Numbered from the stretch's first letter, positions 13,690 to 26,165 are shown. The stretch: DNA of 64,000 bases from Isoetes taiwanensis (GCA_021234155.1 JAJEKV010000013.1:17647781-17711780); one strand, 5' to 3'. Notes: generated by a model from the sequence alone, not told the origin. Numbers and translations are program-made.

Positions 13690-15010
13690 CTTTTTAGAAT
13701 TTCAAGATGTATTTGCGTGGAGTTATCGTGGACCTTAGAGGTATATCTCCAAATTTTGAGTGTACATAAGATTGTTTTGGAACCTAATGCAAGAGCGGTT
13801 AGACAAAAACCTTATAGGATGAATCCAAATTATTCAAGTGTAGTTAAGGAAGAAATTGACAAATTGTTAGAAGTCGGTTTTATAGAGCCTATTGAAAATA
13901 GTGAATGGTGTCACCAATTGTTATAGTCCCAAAAAAGAATAAGAAACTAAGAGTGTGTGTAGACTATAGACCATTGAATACGCAGAACAATTAAAGATGG
14001 ATTTCCGTACATTTATCGATAACGTGTTAGATTCGGTTCTTCGGACATGATTATTACTCTTTCCTTGACCGTTTTAGTGGGTATAATCAAGTAACCATTG
14101 CTCCCGAGGACCAAGACAAGACAACATTTGTCCTTGAATGGGGTTGTTACAAGTATAGGGTTATGCCCTTTGGATTATGTAATGCTCCCCGCTTTTACGC
14201 TCCAAAGAGTGGTCACTAACGATAAGGATTATATAAGGCAATTTATGGAGGTGTTTCTCGATGATTTTTGTGTTTTTAGTAGGTATCGTGATCATAGAGA
14301 GAAATTATGGTAGATTGTGCTTTTTAAAAGTGTCACGATTTTGGTATCTCTCTAAACCCGATGAAATGTATATTTGGAGTTACTCATGGTAGATTATTAG
14401 AGAATTGTTTACGGCCAAGGAATTGCTATTGATCCTTGACGATAAAACCAAAATCATATCTTGGAATTAGAGCCACCACTTTTAATATGAAGCAATTGCA
14501 AGCCTTCTTAGGCCATGTTGGTTATCATCACGATTTATTAGACATTATGCGATAAGGCCTTACCTTTTGACGCCACTTCTTAAGAAGGAAAATGAATATA
14601 ATTGGTCTATTGAATGTCAAAAGGCTTTTACAATATTGAAAGAAGCTTGTTGTTTAACCACCTATTCTTAAGTTTCCTAGATGGGATCATGAGTTTCATG
14701 TACACGTAGATGCATCCGCTTATGCAATAGGGAAGCATTTTGTCTCAAATGCAAAGAGGATGGTGGGACCACCCTATTTACTATGCTAGTCGCCGGGTTA
14801 TCTAATGCCATCCAAAAATTGCCATTATCTATTGGGAAAACCCTTTGTATTTTTTTGCCGATCACCAAGCCTTAAAGTACTTGATTAATAAACCATAAAA
14901 CCGGTAGAATTACTAGATGGCTTCTTATGTTACAGAGTTCCAATTTAAAGTTGTAGTAAAACCAGACGCTCCCATGCACCTCGGATCATTTGTTAGACTA
15001 ATAGGGAGTT
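13690..15010 (+). pseudogene. Gypsy reverse transcriptase and RNase H (copy 1)
   Basis: The RT begins near 13,770 with VLEPNARAVRQKPYRMNP, continues with EEIDKLLEVGFIEP, then KKNKKLRVCVDYRPLN after a shift. It goes on through SGYNQV, the FGLCNAP block (about 14,170) and the catalytic FLDD variant of YxDD (about 14,255). RNase H follows with HVDASAYAIG at about 14,700, and a tail near 14,880 reading YLINKP. These are the standard gypsy polymerase blocks in the right order. At least five frameshifts or stops inactivate it. This whole segment is missing from copy 2. Confidence 0.85.
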
Positions 15011-15229
15011 CTAAGGATAAGGGTGTTATGGATAACTTACCGTGATGTCGACTTGTTTGTTGCCTTTGTTTTAATTTAATGGTACAAAGACATAATAGAA
15101 TTCCTCTCTACTAATCAACTACCCACCAAGAAATGAACCCTATAGAAAGGAAGCGATTGGTCCTAAAATGTAAACCCTTTACCATGTTGGTCGGCACCTT
15201 GTATAGAATTGGAAGAGATAGTATTTTAT

Positions 15230-16370
15230 GCCGATGTATATTCCCTCAGAAGTCCGTAAAATTATAGCCGTCTGTCATGATTCTCACGGAAGGGCCATTT
15301 TGCTAGTGATATAACCTCTAGAAAGATTCTCAAGTGTGATATTGGTGGCCAACTATGCATCATGATGTGAAGGAATATGTAAAGTGTTGTGATCCTTGTC
15401 GAGGGTGGGTAGACCAACTAGGAGGGATGCTATGCCCTTGAATCCCATAGTGCCCATCTTTCCATTTGAAAAATGGGGAATAGACTTCGAGGGGCCCATA
15501 AGTCCTCCCGCATGGCAAACACGTAATGAATATATTCTAGTATGCAACGCACTATGTCACTAAATGGGTGGAAGCAAAAGCCTCTAGAAATGATAATGTC
15601 CGCTACCGCGGGCAACTTTCTTATATGAAAACATTATTATTAGGTTTGATGTCCATTGGAATTAGTCGGTGATAGGGGATCACATTTGTAAATGAAACTA
15701 TTCTTTGCATTAACCCAACGTTATGGAATTTCCCATAGAAAAAAAGTACACCTTATCATCCAAAGGTGACGGCCAAGTGGAAAGAACTAATAAGGCCTCA
15801 GGTAACATTATGACCAAAATCTGCAATGCTAATCAGATCGATTGGGATAAAAGATCGCTAGATGCTTTGTGGGCCTATAGGATAGCCTATAAAGTCACAA
15901 CCAAATTCACACCTTTATGTTAGTCTATGGACAAGAGGCTATTTTGCCAATTGAGTTGGAGATTCCTTCTTTGAGAGTGGCGACAAGAAAAGTTAGATGA
16001 GGATGGCACCGAAAAGCAAGATTGGACGAAGCTAGAGAGGTTGGATGAGGTAACGCCTCCATGCTTTTATGGCAAGGGAGTCATTACAAGGGCTTAATTT
16101 AAAAGAATGGTATGATGATTACAATAAGAAAAAAAGTAATTAAAGAGAATGATTTAGTTCTTTTATATGATAGTAAACATTGGAAAAGACCGTAAACTAA
16201 GAATGAGATGGGTTGGCCTTATGAAGTTAAAAAGTTTACTCTAACTGCCCAGATTGTTACAAGACTTGGAAGGAAATGAGTTACCCACGAGAGTAAAATG
16301 GCGAGCACTAAAAGTATACTACATGCACGCACCTTTTAAGAAGCTTCGGGACGCTTATGTGAGATTCATC
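15230..16370 (+). pseudogene. Gypsy integrase (copy 1)
   Basis: The zinc-binding H2C2 region is seen at about 15,275-15,420 (C-H-D-S-H-G, later V-K-x-C-D-P-C). The DDE core follows with KWGIDFEGP (first Asp, about 15,475), a GDRGSHF-like word near 15,672 and GQVERTNK (about 15,773). The C-terminal part contains RIAYKV. Integrase inserts the element cDNA into the chromosome. The first Asp is visible; several frameshifts separate the blocks. Homology with copy 2 resumes inside this domain at about 15,598. Confidence 0.8.
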
Positions 16371-16389
16371 GAGGGCTTATGAATACATT

Positions 16390-18530
16390 TAAGGGGGATA
16401 ATAGCATAATAAAAAAAAAAAAAAAAAAAAAAAAAGAATTTGATTTTTCTTATTATTCATCCGCTTGTTCTCCTGCATTACTCAAATTCATCTCATTTTT
16501 CATTCTTACACCTCACTCAATCCATAAAGATCGCCAAATCAACTTTGATCCAAAAAGCAATTTGTTACTAACTTTTATGGTTTCCATGATAGGTTCAACT
16601 GCTTGTCTCCATTTTTTTTCAATTCACTTCACATTACACTCATCCACTCCATGTCAATCCATTAAAGTCCGCCATGTAAGCTTTTACCATCGCAAAGAAT
16701 AATGTTTTAACTAATTTTTTCCATGGCATATGTGTTCACCGGTTGTTCTTCGTAATTAGTCAAACCATACACCTTTCATTCATCCATATCATTCAAACCA
16801 TAAAGTGTTGCGAATCGCCTTCACCATATTAGCAACCATATGTTCTACTTAACATGTTTTTTTGTCGGAGCATATCCTTTGTTTTATCATTTCATGTTCA
16901 TCTATTTTAGTTGGCTTACCAACCATGACCATTGTTTTCTTTCTTCGTTGTTTTTCCATTTCCCGACACATTGTCGGCCATTTTCCATCCCAAAGAAGGC
17001 TTTTATTATTATTTCGCTTAATTCATTTAAGGGGAATAATATGGAAATTGATGCCAAAAAGCTGCGTAACAAAGAAATTTAGGCATTTGGCTATGAGATT
17101 AAAGTTTTGATGCCAAATTTGGGCAAAAATGAAGATTTTAGTGGAATTGTGTATTTCCTTCTATGGGAACATTTTGAGCTAGTAGGAGACCATCATGAAG
17201 CATTATATACCTTAGAGAAAATTGACATGAAGACTATGCTAAGTTATTATAACATTTGTTATTAATAACTTTTAGATTGATTTTATTGACTGGCCAAGAT
17301 TGAAGTTTAATTGTATAAATAAGAAACTGATGGAATGAAAAGACACGCTTGTTTTGAGAATCCAACCGCAAGGGCTTGAGTGTGTCTGTGGTCCCGAAAG
17401 TGCTATTGGTGTGAGGCAAGTGTCCATTAAGCAAAGCTTGATGTATTTTGTTTCGTAAACATATAAGAATGATAAGTTTTGAGTTTTGAAATCTAAGTAA
17501 GAAAAAACCGTCTTTTTTTCTGAAGAAGTCCTCTACAAGGATTTGCATGAAGGAAATCCTTGTGAATGCTTGTGCTCGAGTGAATGCTATTAAATAATCA
17601 CAAAAATAAACTGCGGATACGCTAAGGAATGTGAATGAATGAAAAGAATCGGAAAGGGAAATAAAGATATGATCGTGCCATACCAAACAAAACCATTGTA
17701 AAAATCATAAAGTAAAAAGCAATTTATTGGGATAGCCAAACTCGCAAAAGATTTTTGTAGCCATAGTTCCGTGGAAGACAAAGGAAACCGAAAACCTTAA
17801 ATGCCACCAGATCTTCGCTATGCCCAAAAATCGATTTAGTGCATGCTTGTAGAATCTAAGAATCGCAATCCTTCCGCCCAAAACCCACATCATTGAAATT
17901 TTAAACCCCAAAACAAAATAAAACCCAGATAAAGAGATAAGGAAGGAGTCTAATCGGTCAGCCATAGCCAAGCAGGGTCTATCCTTTGTTATAATCCTCG
18001 ATTACCGCCATACCTAACGCCACGCCGCATCAGAGGGAGGAAAAGAAGAAATAAAAATAAAATAAAAAGAAGTAAAAGGGTTAAGATAGAACCTATATTA
18101 AAATAAAGTTATTTATATTGAAAATGGTGTGTTGGATAAGCCATTGATTAGGAACCAATTGTTTATGAGTTCAATCCATGCAACGTGCATTGCCTTGTTT
18201 CGGCTTGGGCTTCATTTAGCTCGCCATATTTTTGGGGGCATTATGAGAACCTAAGGTAATTGTTGTTGCATGGTAAATTGTTAAGTAAATTCATGAATGA
18301 GGGAATTGTATGAATTATAGAGATTTTTGAGGAAGATACAAAGAGAAAAAGTATTTTAGAAAGGCAAGCCAAAGGCAGAAAAAAGGGATAAGAGGAGGAG
18401 AGAGTTAGAGGAAATTTCGCCAGATCTTCCTCATATTTTAGGAAAATACCCTCTAGTCCCTCAGAGGATCCCGCCAAGAAGAGACTATAAGAAGAAAAGT
18501 GATTTAAGATTTATTCTTGCCTCTGAGGGC
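16390..18530 (+). repeat. Non-coding 3' region and probable LTR of gypsy copy 1
   Basis: About 2.1 kb with no coding capacity. It starts with an A homopolymer of about 24 bases at 16,412, followed by T-rich sequence. It is repeated at 20,995-22,832 with many small indels. Since copy 2's gag begins right after 18,536, this stretch, or its right part after the second purine tract near 17,027, is the likely LTR between two tandem elements. The last 310 bp (18,223-18,536) are absent after copy 2, so LTR ends could not be fixed. Confidence 0.45.
18126..18185 (+). tRNA. tRNA-like sequence in gypsy 3' region (copy 1)
   Basis: Reads ggtgtgttggataagcc, then a stem-like attga/ccaat pair around a ttaggaa loop, then gttcaatcc, close to an RNA polymerase III B box. 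It lacks paired ends and one base of the B box compared with the copy at 22,731, so it is not a working tRNA gene. It is probably a tRNA relic or SINE head caught in the element. Confidence 0.3.
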
Positions 18531-18639
18531 TTCAGCATACCAGCCATGGCTCTTAAACCTCCAAAATGAAATATCCAACTTTCTACTTTGGGAAATATAG
18601 ATGCATCTCCATATTCAAACATTCTTGACCATTAGTGAA

Positions 18640-20200
18640 GCTAATCAAGAAGATGGAAGTGCCGAAGATTAAGACTTTTCCCGCCTACCCACAAGATGGG
18701 GTCAGAGTGGTATAGAACGCCTTTAGGGCGCTAACCCTTTTACTACATGGGATGAATTGAAGAAGGGTTTCTTAAATGCATTTAGGCTCTGGATTTGCAC
18801 AACGGTGATTGATGAATTGAATTATATTAGGCTCTTACCGTGTGAGAGCCTTCAAAGTTACATAATTAGATTACGCAGTTGATTGTGAGAAAGAAAGACC
18901 CAGCCTTCCCCTAGAAGACCAAGTAAGATTTTTACTAATGGGTTGCCTCGCAGATATAGGATTCTTCACCGTGGGCCAAACTCCAGCCACCTTGGATGTC
19001 AGTAATTCATATTGCTTCAAGCGGGAACAAGCTAAAATAAATGCTAATCATTAATCTAACCTGTGATATACTTTGCCATACGTGTGCCAAAGCAGACGCT
19101 TGGAAATATGTTAAATTCTAACGCTATGGAAATGGGATGGGGACACAATATAGGTAAGTTAACATTCAAGTGTGGTGCCTAGGGGTTGGAACTATTGATT
19201 ATAGTAAGCAAACTCTTGGACCTCATAAGTATGCCTATGGCCAATACATCCACGAATGAAAGTTTGATTCCAAATTAATAAAAGTAAAAGAAGATTTGGT
19301 TGATAGTCTAACAAAGCAAAATGAATGAACTTCAAAAAATTGGGTTAAAACTTTGGAGAATAGACCACAAGTTAGTAAAGAGCGCACTAATATGTGGTGT
19401 GTAAAATGTAGGGTTATGGGCAACTTACCCTCCGGGAATGTCCCACACCTGCAAATCTAGAAGTCCCGCACGTCGATTTGTGGGAAAACTAACCACAAGA
19501 TGGAAAATTGTTTCTTCTTAAGACCTAGATCACAATTACCTCATGACCTCCACTTTATAGGGTACAACCCGAACGTAATATGTACTAACAAAATATGTAT
19601 GAACAAATATGTATGCTTATCCCCTCCCAATTATGATGCTTTTAGGGTGCAAACCCGATCAATCCAGCATCACAAAATTATAGACCCACACAACCCAAAT
19701 TTTACAAAACGTGCTTATCAATGCTATCGATGTGGTGGAGAGGGGGACATATTGCACCTCATTGCCCAAACCCGGAAAACAGGTTGATTACCAACCTATA
19801 TGTGGAATTTGCCAAACACAAGGGTTTTATACACAAGAAGAGTGTCCACATAAGTTGCAAAACCCTACAAATTCCAAGGATAATAAAGGCAAGAGGGTTG
19901 TGATTGACACGGGCAAGAGTTTGGGGACCGGTGAAATTCCTTCTACTAATTTTGTGGAAACCAGAAGTGCTAGGAACCTTAAGGGGAGAACACAAAGAGA
20001 GGGAATAAAAAGAAAAAAGGGGTAAGAAAACACCTAAGGGGAAGGAATTAGAGAGAGGTGAATCTTTGAAGCAAGCGGCCTATAACAATGGGGGGAGAAT
20101 TATTGGAAGGGGAAGAACTACAAGAATTGTTTGATGGAACAGAGGGACTTACCTAGGGCCTAAAGAAATAAATAAAATTGTAAGGGAATTACAACCACCC
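18640..20200 (+). pseudogene. Gypsy gag (copy 2)
   Basis: Corresponds to the gag of copy 1 and is in places better preserved. 19,500-20,025 shows CYRCGG and CGICQTQGFYTQEECPHK, where the fourth Cys-rich module is complete as C-x2-C-x8-C. Upstream, WCVKCRGYG is followed by a broken second module near 19,450. Frames still change at least three times. After gag the polyprotein runs into integrase sequence because of the internal deletion. Confidence 0.75.
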
Positions 20201-20203
20201 AAA

Positions 20204-20990
20204 ATAATGCCGCTACCGTGGCAACTTTCTTTATATGAAAACATTATTATTAGGTTTGATGTCCATTGAATTAGTAAGATAGGATCAAGCATTTCGTAAA
20301 ATGAAACCATTAATGTTAACCTAACGCTATGGAATTTCCCATAGAAAAAAGTACACACTTTATCATCCCCAGCTTAACGCCGGCCAATGGAAAGAACTAA
20401 TAAGGCCTTGTGTAACATTATGACCAAAACGTAATGCTAATCAGATCGATTGGGATAAAAGACCTGCTAGATGCTTTAGGGGCCTATAGGATAGCCTATA
20501 AAGTCACAAACCAAATTCACAATTTTTATGTTAGTCTATGGACAAGAGGCTATTTTTGCCAATTGAGTTGGAGATTCCTTTGAGAGTGGCAGACAAGAAA
20601 AGTTAGATGAGGATGGCACCAAAGCAAGATTGACGAAAGCTAGAGAGGTTGGATGAGGTACGCCTCCATGCTTTTATGGTAAGGGGAGCTCACAAGGGCT
20701 TAATTTAAAAGAATGGTATGATGATTACAATAAGAAAAAAAGTAATTAAAGAGAATGATTTAGTTCTTTTATACCATAGTAAACATTGGAAAAGACCTGC
20801 AAACTAAGAATGAGATGGATTGGGCCTTATGAAGTTAAAAAAAGTTTACTTAACTACCGTATTGTTACAAGACTTGGAAGGAAATGAGTTACCTACTTAG
20901 AGTAAATGGCGACGACTAAAGTAAACCTATACTATGCACCTTTAAGAAGTTCCGTGACGCTATGTGAGATTCATCGAGGGCTTATGAATA
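20204..20990 (+). pseudogene. Gypsy integrase, C-terminal part (copy 2)
   Basis: Matches 15,598-16,375 of copy 1 with frequent one-base differences. The FPIEKK stretch near 20,335 and the R-T-N-K-A region near 20,390 are visible. The N-terminal zinc-binding part and first catalytic Asp are absent because of the deletion. Confidence 0.7.
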
Positions 20991-22730
20991 CATTTAAGGG
21001 GGATAATAGCATAATAAGAAAAAAACAAAAAGAATTTGATTTTTCTTATTATTCATCCGCTTTTGTTCAGATACTCAAATTCATCTCTATTTTTCATTCT
21101 ACACCTCACTAATCCATAAAGATCCGGCCAAATCAACTTCGCAGATCCAAAGCAAAGCAATTTGTTACTAACTTTTATGGTTTCCCATGATAGGTTCAAT
21201 TGCTTGTCTCCATTTTTTCAATTCACTTCACATTACACCTATCCACTCCATGTCAATCCATTAAAGTCCGCCATGTAAGCTTTTACCATCATGCAAAGAA
21301 TGTTTTACTAATTTTTTGTTTTCCATGGCAAAGTTCACCGTTGTTCTTCAATTAGTCAAACCATACACCTTTCATTCATCCATATCATTCAAAACCATAG
21401 TGCCAAGAATCGCCTTTCACCATATTAGATATATGTTCTACTAATATGTTTTTAATTAGCAGATCATCCTTGTTTTATCATTTCATGTTCATTATTTTTA
21501 GTTGGCTTTACCAACCATGACCATTGTTTTTACCGTTGTTTTTTCCATTTTCGCATTGTCGGGCCATTTTCTCCATCCCAACAAGGCTTTTTATTATTAT
21601 ATTCACGGACGCCCAATTCATTTAAGGGGAATAATGTGAAGTGGAAATTGATGCCAAAAGCTGCTTAAACAAAGAAATTTAGGCATTTGGCTATGGATTA
21701 AAGTTTTTTGATGCCAAATTTGGGCAAAAATGAAGATTTTAGTGGAATTGTGTATTTCCCTTCTATGGGAACATTTTGAGCTAGTAGGAGACCATCATGA
21801 AGCATTATATACCTTAGAGAAAATTGACATGAAGACTATGCTAAGTTATTATAACATTTGTTATTAATAACATTTGGACGGGTAGGATTGATTTTATTGA
21901 CTGGTCAAGATTGAAGTTTAATTGTATAAATAAGAAATCGATGGAATGAAAAGACACGCTTTGTTTTGAGAATCCAACCGCAAGGGCGCTTCGAGGTGCC
22001 CTGGTCCCGAAAAGCTATTATGGAGGCAGTGTCCATTAAGCAAAGCTTGATGTATTTTGTTTTAACATATAAGAATGATAAGTTTTGAGTTTTGAATCTA
22101 AGTAAGAAACCGGCTCGTTCTTGCCGAAGCTGAAGCCTTCTACAAGGATTTGCCAAGGAAATCCTTTTGTGAATGCTTTAGGTTTGGAGTGAATGCTATT
22201 AAATAATCACAAAAAATAAATTGGATACGTTAAGGAATGTGAATGAATGAAAAGAATCTGAAAAGGGAAATAAAGATATGATTCCGGCCATACCAACTCA
22301 TGTAAAACCCAGGTAAAAAATCTAAGTAGCGAATTTATTGGGATAGCCAAACCGGGTGGTAAGATTTTGTAGCCATAGTCGCGGAAGACAAAAGTGAAAA
22401 CCAAACCTTAAATGCCACTGACCGCTTTATGCCCAAAATCCCATTTAGTGCATGCTTTGTGTAGACGCTAAGAATCGGGCAATCCTTCCGCCAAACCCAC
22501 ATCATTGAAATTTTAAACCCGAAACAAAATAAACCCGTAGATAAAGAGATAAGGAAGGAGTCGACCCGCCATAGCCAAGAGGTTCATATCCATATAATCC
22601 TCTCCTGATTACACCCCATACCTGGTCATGAAGACGCCAGAGGGAGGAAAAAGAAGAAATAAAATAAAATAAAAGAAGTAAAAGGTTAAGATAGAACCTA
22701 TATTAAAATAAAGTTATTTATATTGAAAAT

Positions 22731-22790
22731 GGTGTGTTGGATAAGCCATTGATTAGGAACCAATTGTTTATGAGTTCGAATCCATGCAAT
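22731..22790 (+). tRNA. tRNA-like sequence in gypsy 3' region (copy 2)
   Basis: Same sequence as at 18,126 but with a perfect B-box core gttcgaatcc (about 22,774). The D-arm-like gttggataagcc and a 7-base loop ttaggaa flanked by near-complementary cattg/ccaatt are present. Acceptor-stem pairing is not evident. It is a relic or promoter-like element rather than a functional tRNA. Confidence 0.3.
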
Positions 22791-22966
22791 CGCATTGCCT
22801 TGTCGGGCTTGGGCTTCATTTAGCTCACAATATTACGCTTTTTCCATGTTTCAACATTTATAGGGCCAGAATCCCCAAATTTTAGTTTCCCACAAAAGCA
22901 TGCTTTTACCTTAACCCCATGTAATTCCACCAAACCTAGCAGATATAATGTATGAAAATACTTTAA

Positions 22967-24110
22967 AAAAGTATTAGATTAAGATTAATTAAAGATAAAA
23001 TTTATGATTTAATAACAAATACTAAATAGTTTATTATTGATGAAATAAATATATATTGAAAATTAATTTAAAAATAAACTATTCAAAATTTTTTAATTAA
23101 AACATATAATCATTTGATTAATTTCATCTACTTTTTTTTTTTTTTTAAATGTTTTTAAATACATTTTAATCATATAGAGTCATCCCGAGATGAAAAAAAT
23201 TAATTTTAAATAGATTAAAGTAAAAAAATTAGTCTAGAAAATAATTTTTAAATTTTGATAACTATCATACTTTTTATTTAAAGATAAACTGAAAATTTTA
23301 TAAAAGTCAACAAGAGTTAAAAATACATATAATCTTATCATGACATCCTTGAAGGATTATTAGATTTGAATAAGTCCAATTTTGTTAAATACGTTTATGA
23401 TGCCTCGAGAAATTTGAGCGACTACTAAAAGGAACGTAAAGACTTTATGAGTAGTGTTGAAAATCTTTTGAAGCCCTCCTTTGAACATGAATTTTTAAGA
23501 TGCTAGATGTCTTTGTTGGATCCAAGTATAGGAACATCCAAGTCGGAAAATGCGAGGAGCAGTGGCCACACCTCCTCCTCGATGGCTAGCAAGTAGAGCC
23601 CGTTTTAGTTGTGTTTAAACTATGTTGCATCTCTTGTATTTAAAACTTTTGAACCACTTTAACGACCGCCCTCCAACATTCTCTTTGAGGTGCTTGTTAT
23701 CAATAGTATGGCATAATAGAGTTACTCGTAATAAATTCGATAAACACGGCCTTTGTATAAGAATTTTATTTATCAAAACCGACAGCCGGTTCACCATTTA
23801 ATGATGGCATATTGAATAAAACTTGGATTTATTTTAAAGTTATATCTTATGTTTAATTCTTCTTGATTCTTATATAATTTTTAAAATTTCTAAATATATA
23901 ACTTTATCTTTACATTTAAAGTATAATTTCCTTTGCTTTCTAAACTAATTAGAAATTTTAAGGATATAAAATTTTTATTTTCAATGATTTCTTAACAAAT
24001 TTGAAATTTGCGGTCGTGATAATTTGTAAATGAAATATGATGGTTTGATAAGTGATTGACTTATAACTATATGAGAATTTTACAATTTACACTTATTCTT
24101 CGATTTCTTT
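22967..24110. repeat. AT-rich repeat, copy B (right bracket of gypsy nest)
   Basis: Direct repeat of 10,098-10,797. It contains an extra segment at about 23,345-23,815 that copy A lacks. That segment is less AT-rich and reads in one plus frame as a protein-like stretch (KDFMSSVENLLKPSFEHEF, then SLLDPSIGTSKS, about 23,430-23,560) of unknown family. The copy ends at the same base as copy A, and an LTR starts immediately after. Confidence 0.65.
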
Positions 24111-25554
24111 TGGACGCTCCCCTACTGTATACGATGCCCGCGACCAGATACAACCAGAGTTCATCCCCCGCACCCCACATCGATATAGGCTCCCTCCACA
24201 TGTCATCAGGACCGCCTAGAGTCCCAGTGGAAGAGTGAAGGGTCATTTTACCCCGCCTCCCTAGTGGCCTACCTAATTAGTATGCCGAAAACATACACGC
24301 TGCTAACATAACATCATATATCCACCTCGAAGGGTGGCACATCAACATCCGTGATAGACAAAGATCAAGACAATACAAAGGCTCCTACCCAGGCTCAGAC
24401 TCCGTGGGATGACCCAACAGCTTGGCCCCCGTGAGTTCAAGCATGCATTGCATCATGACAATGGATTACTGCATAAGAACATGGCTTGGGTTGTCCACTC
24501 CATCCCCAGGCCAACCTTTGGTGTAGGTTGAAAAGTGTTGGGACTCGATCAGGCTCGGCCGCATAGCCAAAGGGGCTGGTCCCTCGGTTACATCTCCCCC
24601 CCGATGGGGGTGTAGGGATCACCCTCCGTGAGGTCTACATGCTTGACCCAAGGTGACTAGAGAGCCAACGCCCTTATTGACTTAACCCATTGGAAGGTGA
24701 ACACCACCCCACGGGTGTCGAGCCCATGCCTTACCCACACTCGGTGGGCAAGCCATTAAACCTGGTCACTCGCGATCCCGTGAGGCCTTACACACCCCGA
24801 GGGATCTGGCCAAGGGTCGAACACGAACCTCATTCTAAGCCGCCCGCCCCTTCACCCCACAAACGGTGGGCTCTTTGTACACAGGCTAATTCTAGTAATG
24901 CACTAAGAGGGACTAGCTAGGAGCATCATTTACTAAGCTTTTAAGTCTCTACCCCCCTTCCCAATACAATGAGTCCACGTAATACATCCGTCCATCATAT
25001 CAACATAAGTAATAAGAGGCAATCTAATTCATAGAGTTAGGTTCTTTAGTTAGAGTCAATCTCGGGGATCCGCTTTGGCTACTAGGGGTGATTTAATAGG
25101 CTAAACCCTCGGGTTCAAGGTGGAATAAGGTTTAGGCTATTCAATCGACAAATACCGATCCACTGGTTCACTCCTCTCGACCGGGTCCATGTGCGTTACG
25201 CGCCCAGGAATGCGGTGGGAAGGATGATCGACAAAGGCGGGCGCCTGGGCAGAATGTGGAAGTTGGAATTGACTCCTCGGTGATCGAGCTCTAAGGTGGA
25301 AGGGCTAAAAAGGGAAAGTTAGGGTTTGATGCTTTATGTAGGCTATCGAGTTAGGTTTAGGGTTTCCATGACCCTTGGTCTACCTTTAATGGGTTAAGGT
25401 CTAAAGTGCGCATATTGTGCGCACCATTGCAAGCCGCCCCTGGGTTTTGCTTGGGTACATGTCGGCGTCGATTGGGGCCGGCGTGTGCATTGCGTACAGG
25501 TAATACAGGCGTCAAATGCGGTATACCGCCCCGGGACCGTGCTGGAACGCCACA
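24111..25554 (-). mobile_element. Orphan LTR of a gypsy-type element with polypurine tract
   Basis: On the minus strand the sequence reads cagtggggagaa (purine tract, about 25,555-25,566) followed at 25,554 by tgtggcgttccagc and ending ..gcgtcca at 24,111, giving TG..CA ends and about 1.44 kb. Upstream of the tract a short frame with C-H-E-D-N-I looks like the end of pol. The segment is clearly GC-richer than its neighbours. No internal domain or second LTR follows on the right, so the element is truncated. Confidence 0.5.
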
Positions 25555-25644
25555 TTCTCCCCACTGAAATGATGTTGTCCTCATGACATTGGTCTCCGAC
25601 CTTGGAATCTTTTCTAACACGCAATCAATCCGATGCATTATATA

Positions 25645-26165
25645 TACTACATTTATTAAGATTACCTTAAGGTAATATTTTAAATCATTATTACGCCATT
25701 ACATTATCAAATAACTTGTCAAATCGTAACTTCTATTAAAACAAGGTACTTATTAGTCTCCGTTATCACAACATTTAGTTTATCACAATTTAACACTTTC
25801 ATATACAATTATTATTTAAGGTACTCTTCATTCCTTGCAACACATTCAAACAAAATTTGTGTTTAAGCCTCGTGACCTTAAAATCTCAGATTAATTTTAC
25901 AATATCTATAATTACATACTTACTATCTTAATTATTAGAATTACTCTAAGGTAATGTTTTAAGACATTATCGGTATTATTTCATTATCCAATTAACTTAT
26001 GACTTCATAACTTAATCCACGCAAGGTAATTATTAACCTTACTTAATACAACATTTAAGTTTATCAAAGTTTATCAATTTCATACAAAATTTACACTTAA
26101 GGTACTCTTCATCCCTTGCAACACATTATAACAAAATTTGTGTTGCAAGTCTTCGAGTAACTCGA
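25645..26165. repeat. Two diverged tandem copies of a roughly 270-bp unit
   Basis: Two successive blocks, about 25,655-25,890 and 25,925-26,160, each contain in order 'aaggtaat.tttta', 'catta', 'caaggta', 'cacttaaggtactcttcat.ccttgcaacacatt' and 'aacaaaatttgtgtt'. The unit is AT-rich and non-coding. The copies have clearly diverged, so the duplication is old. Confidence 0.7.

Larger units (their letters stand above)
10985..18536 (+). mobile_element. Ty3/gypsy retrotransposon copy 1, degenerate
   Basis: Encodes, in order on the plus strand, gag with multiple zinc knuckles, aspartic protease, reverse transcriptase, RNase H and integrase. The domain order with integrase last is that of Ty3/gypsy elements. 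Every domain is broken by frameshifts and stops. The gag part and the part from the integrase onward are repeated in copy 2 at 18,537-22,832. A purine-rich tract (aaggggg) lies at about 16,391 after the integrase; a second similar tract (ttaagggg) lies near 17,027, so the start of the 3' LTR is uncertain. Being directly followed by copy 2, the stretch up to about 18,530 could be an LTR shared by both. Confidence 0.85.
18537..22832 (+). mobile_element. Ty3/gypsy copy 2, internally deleted
   Basis: Same family and orientation as copy 1. Positions 18,537-20,203 match 10,985-12,640 (gag), then the sequence jumps directly to the match of 15,598-18,222 (integrase middle through the 3' region). About 2.95 kb covering protease, RT, RNase H and the integrase N-terminus is therefore missing, with the join near aataatg at 20,204. 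Similarity stops at about 22,832, 310 bp short of the equivalent end in copy 1. Such a product fits unequal recombination or a deletion derivative that relied on another element's enzymes. Confidence 0.82.

Noticed and set aside
16412-16435. Poly-A run as evidence of a retroposed gene or LINE end
   Set aside because: No LINE or cDNA-like sequence precedes it, and copy 2 has a much shorter run at the same place, so it is a local homopolymer expansion in the gypsy 3' region.
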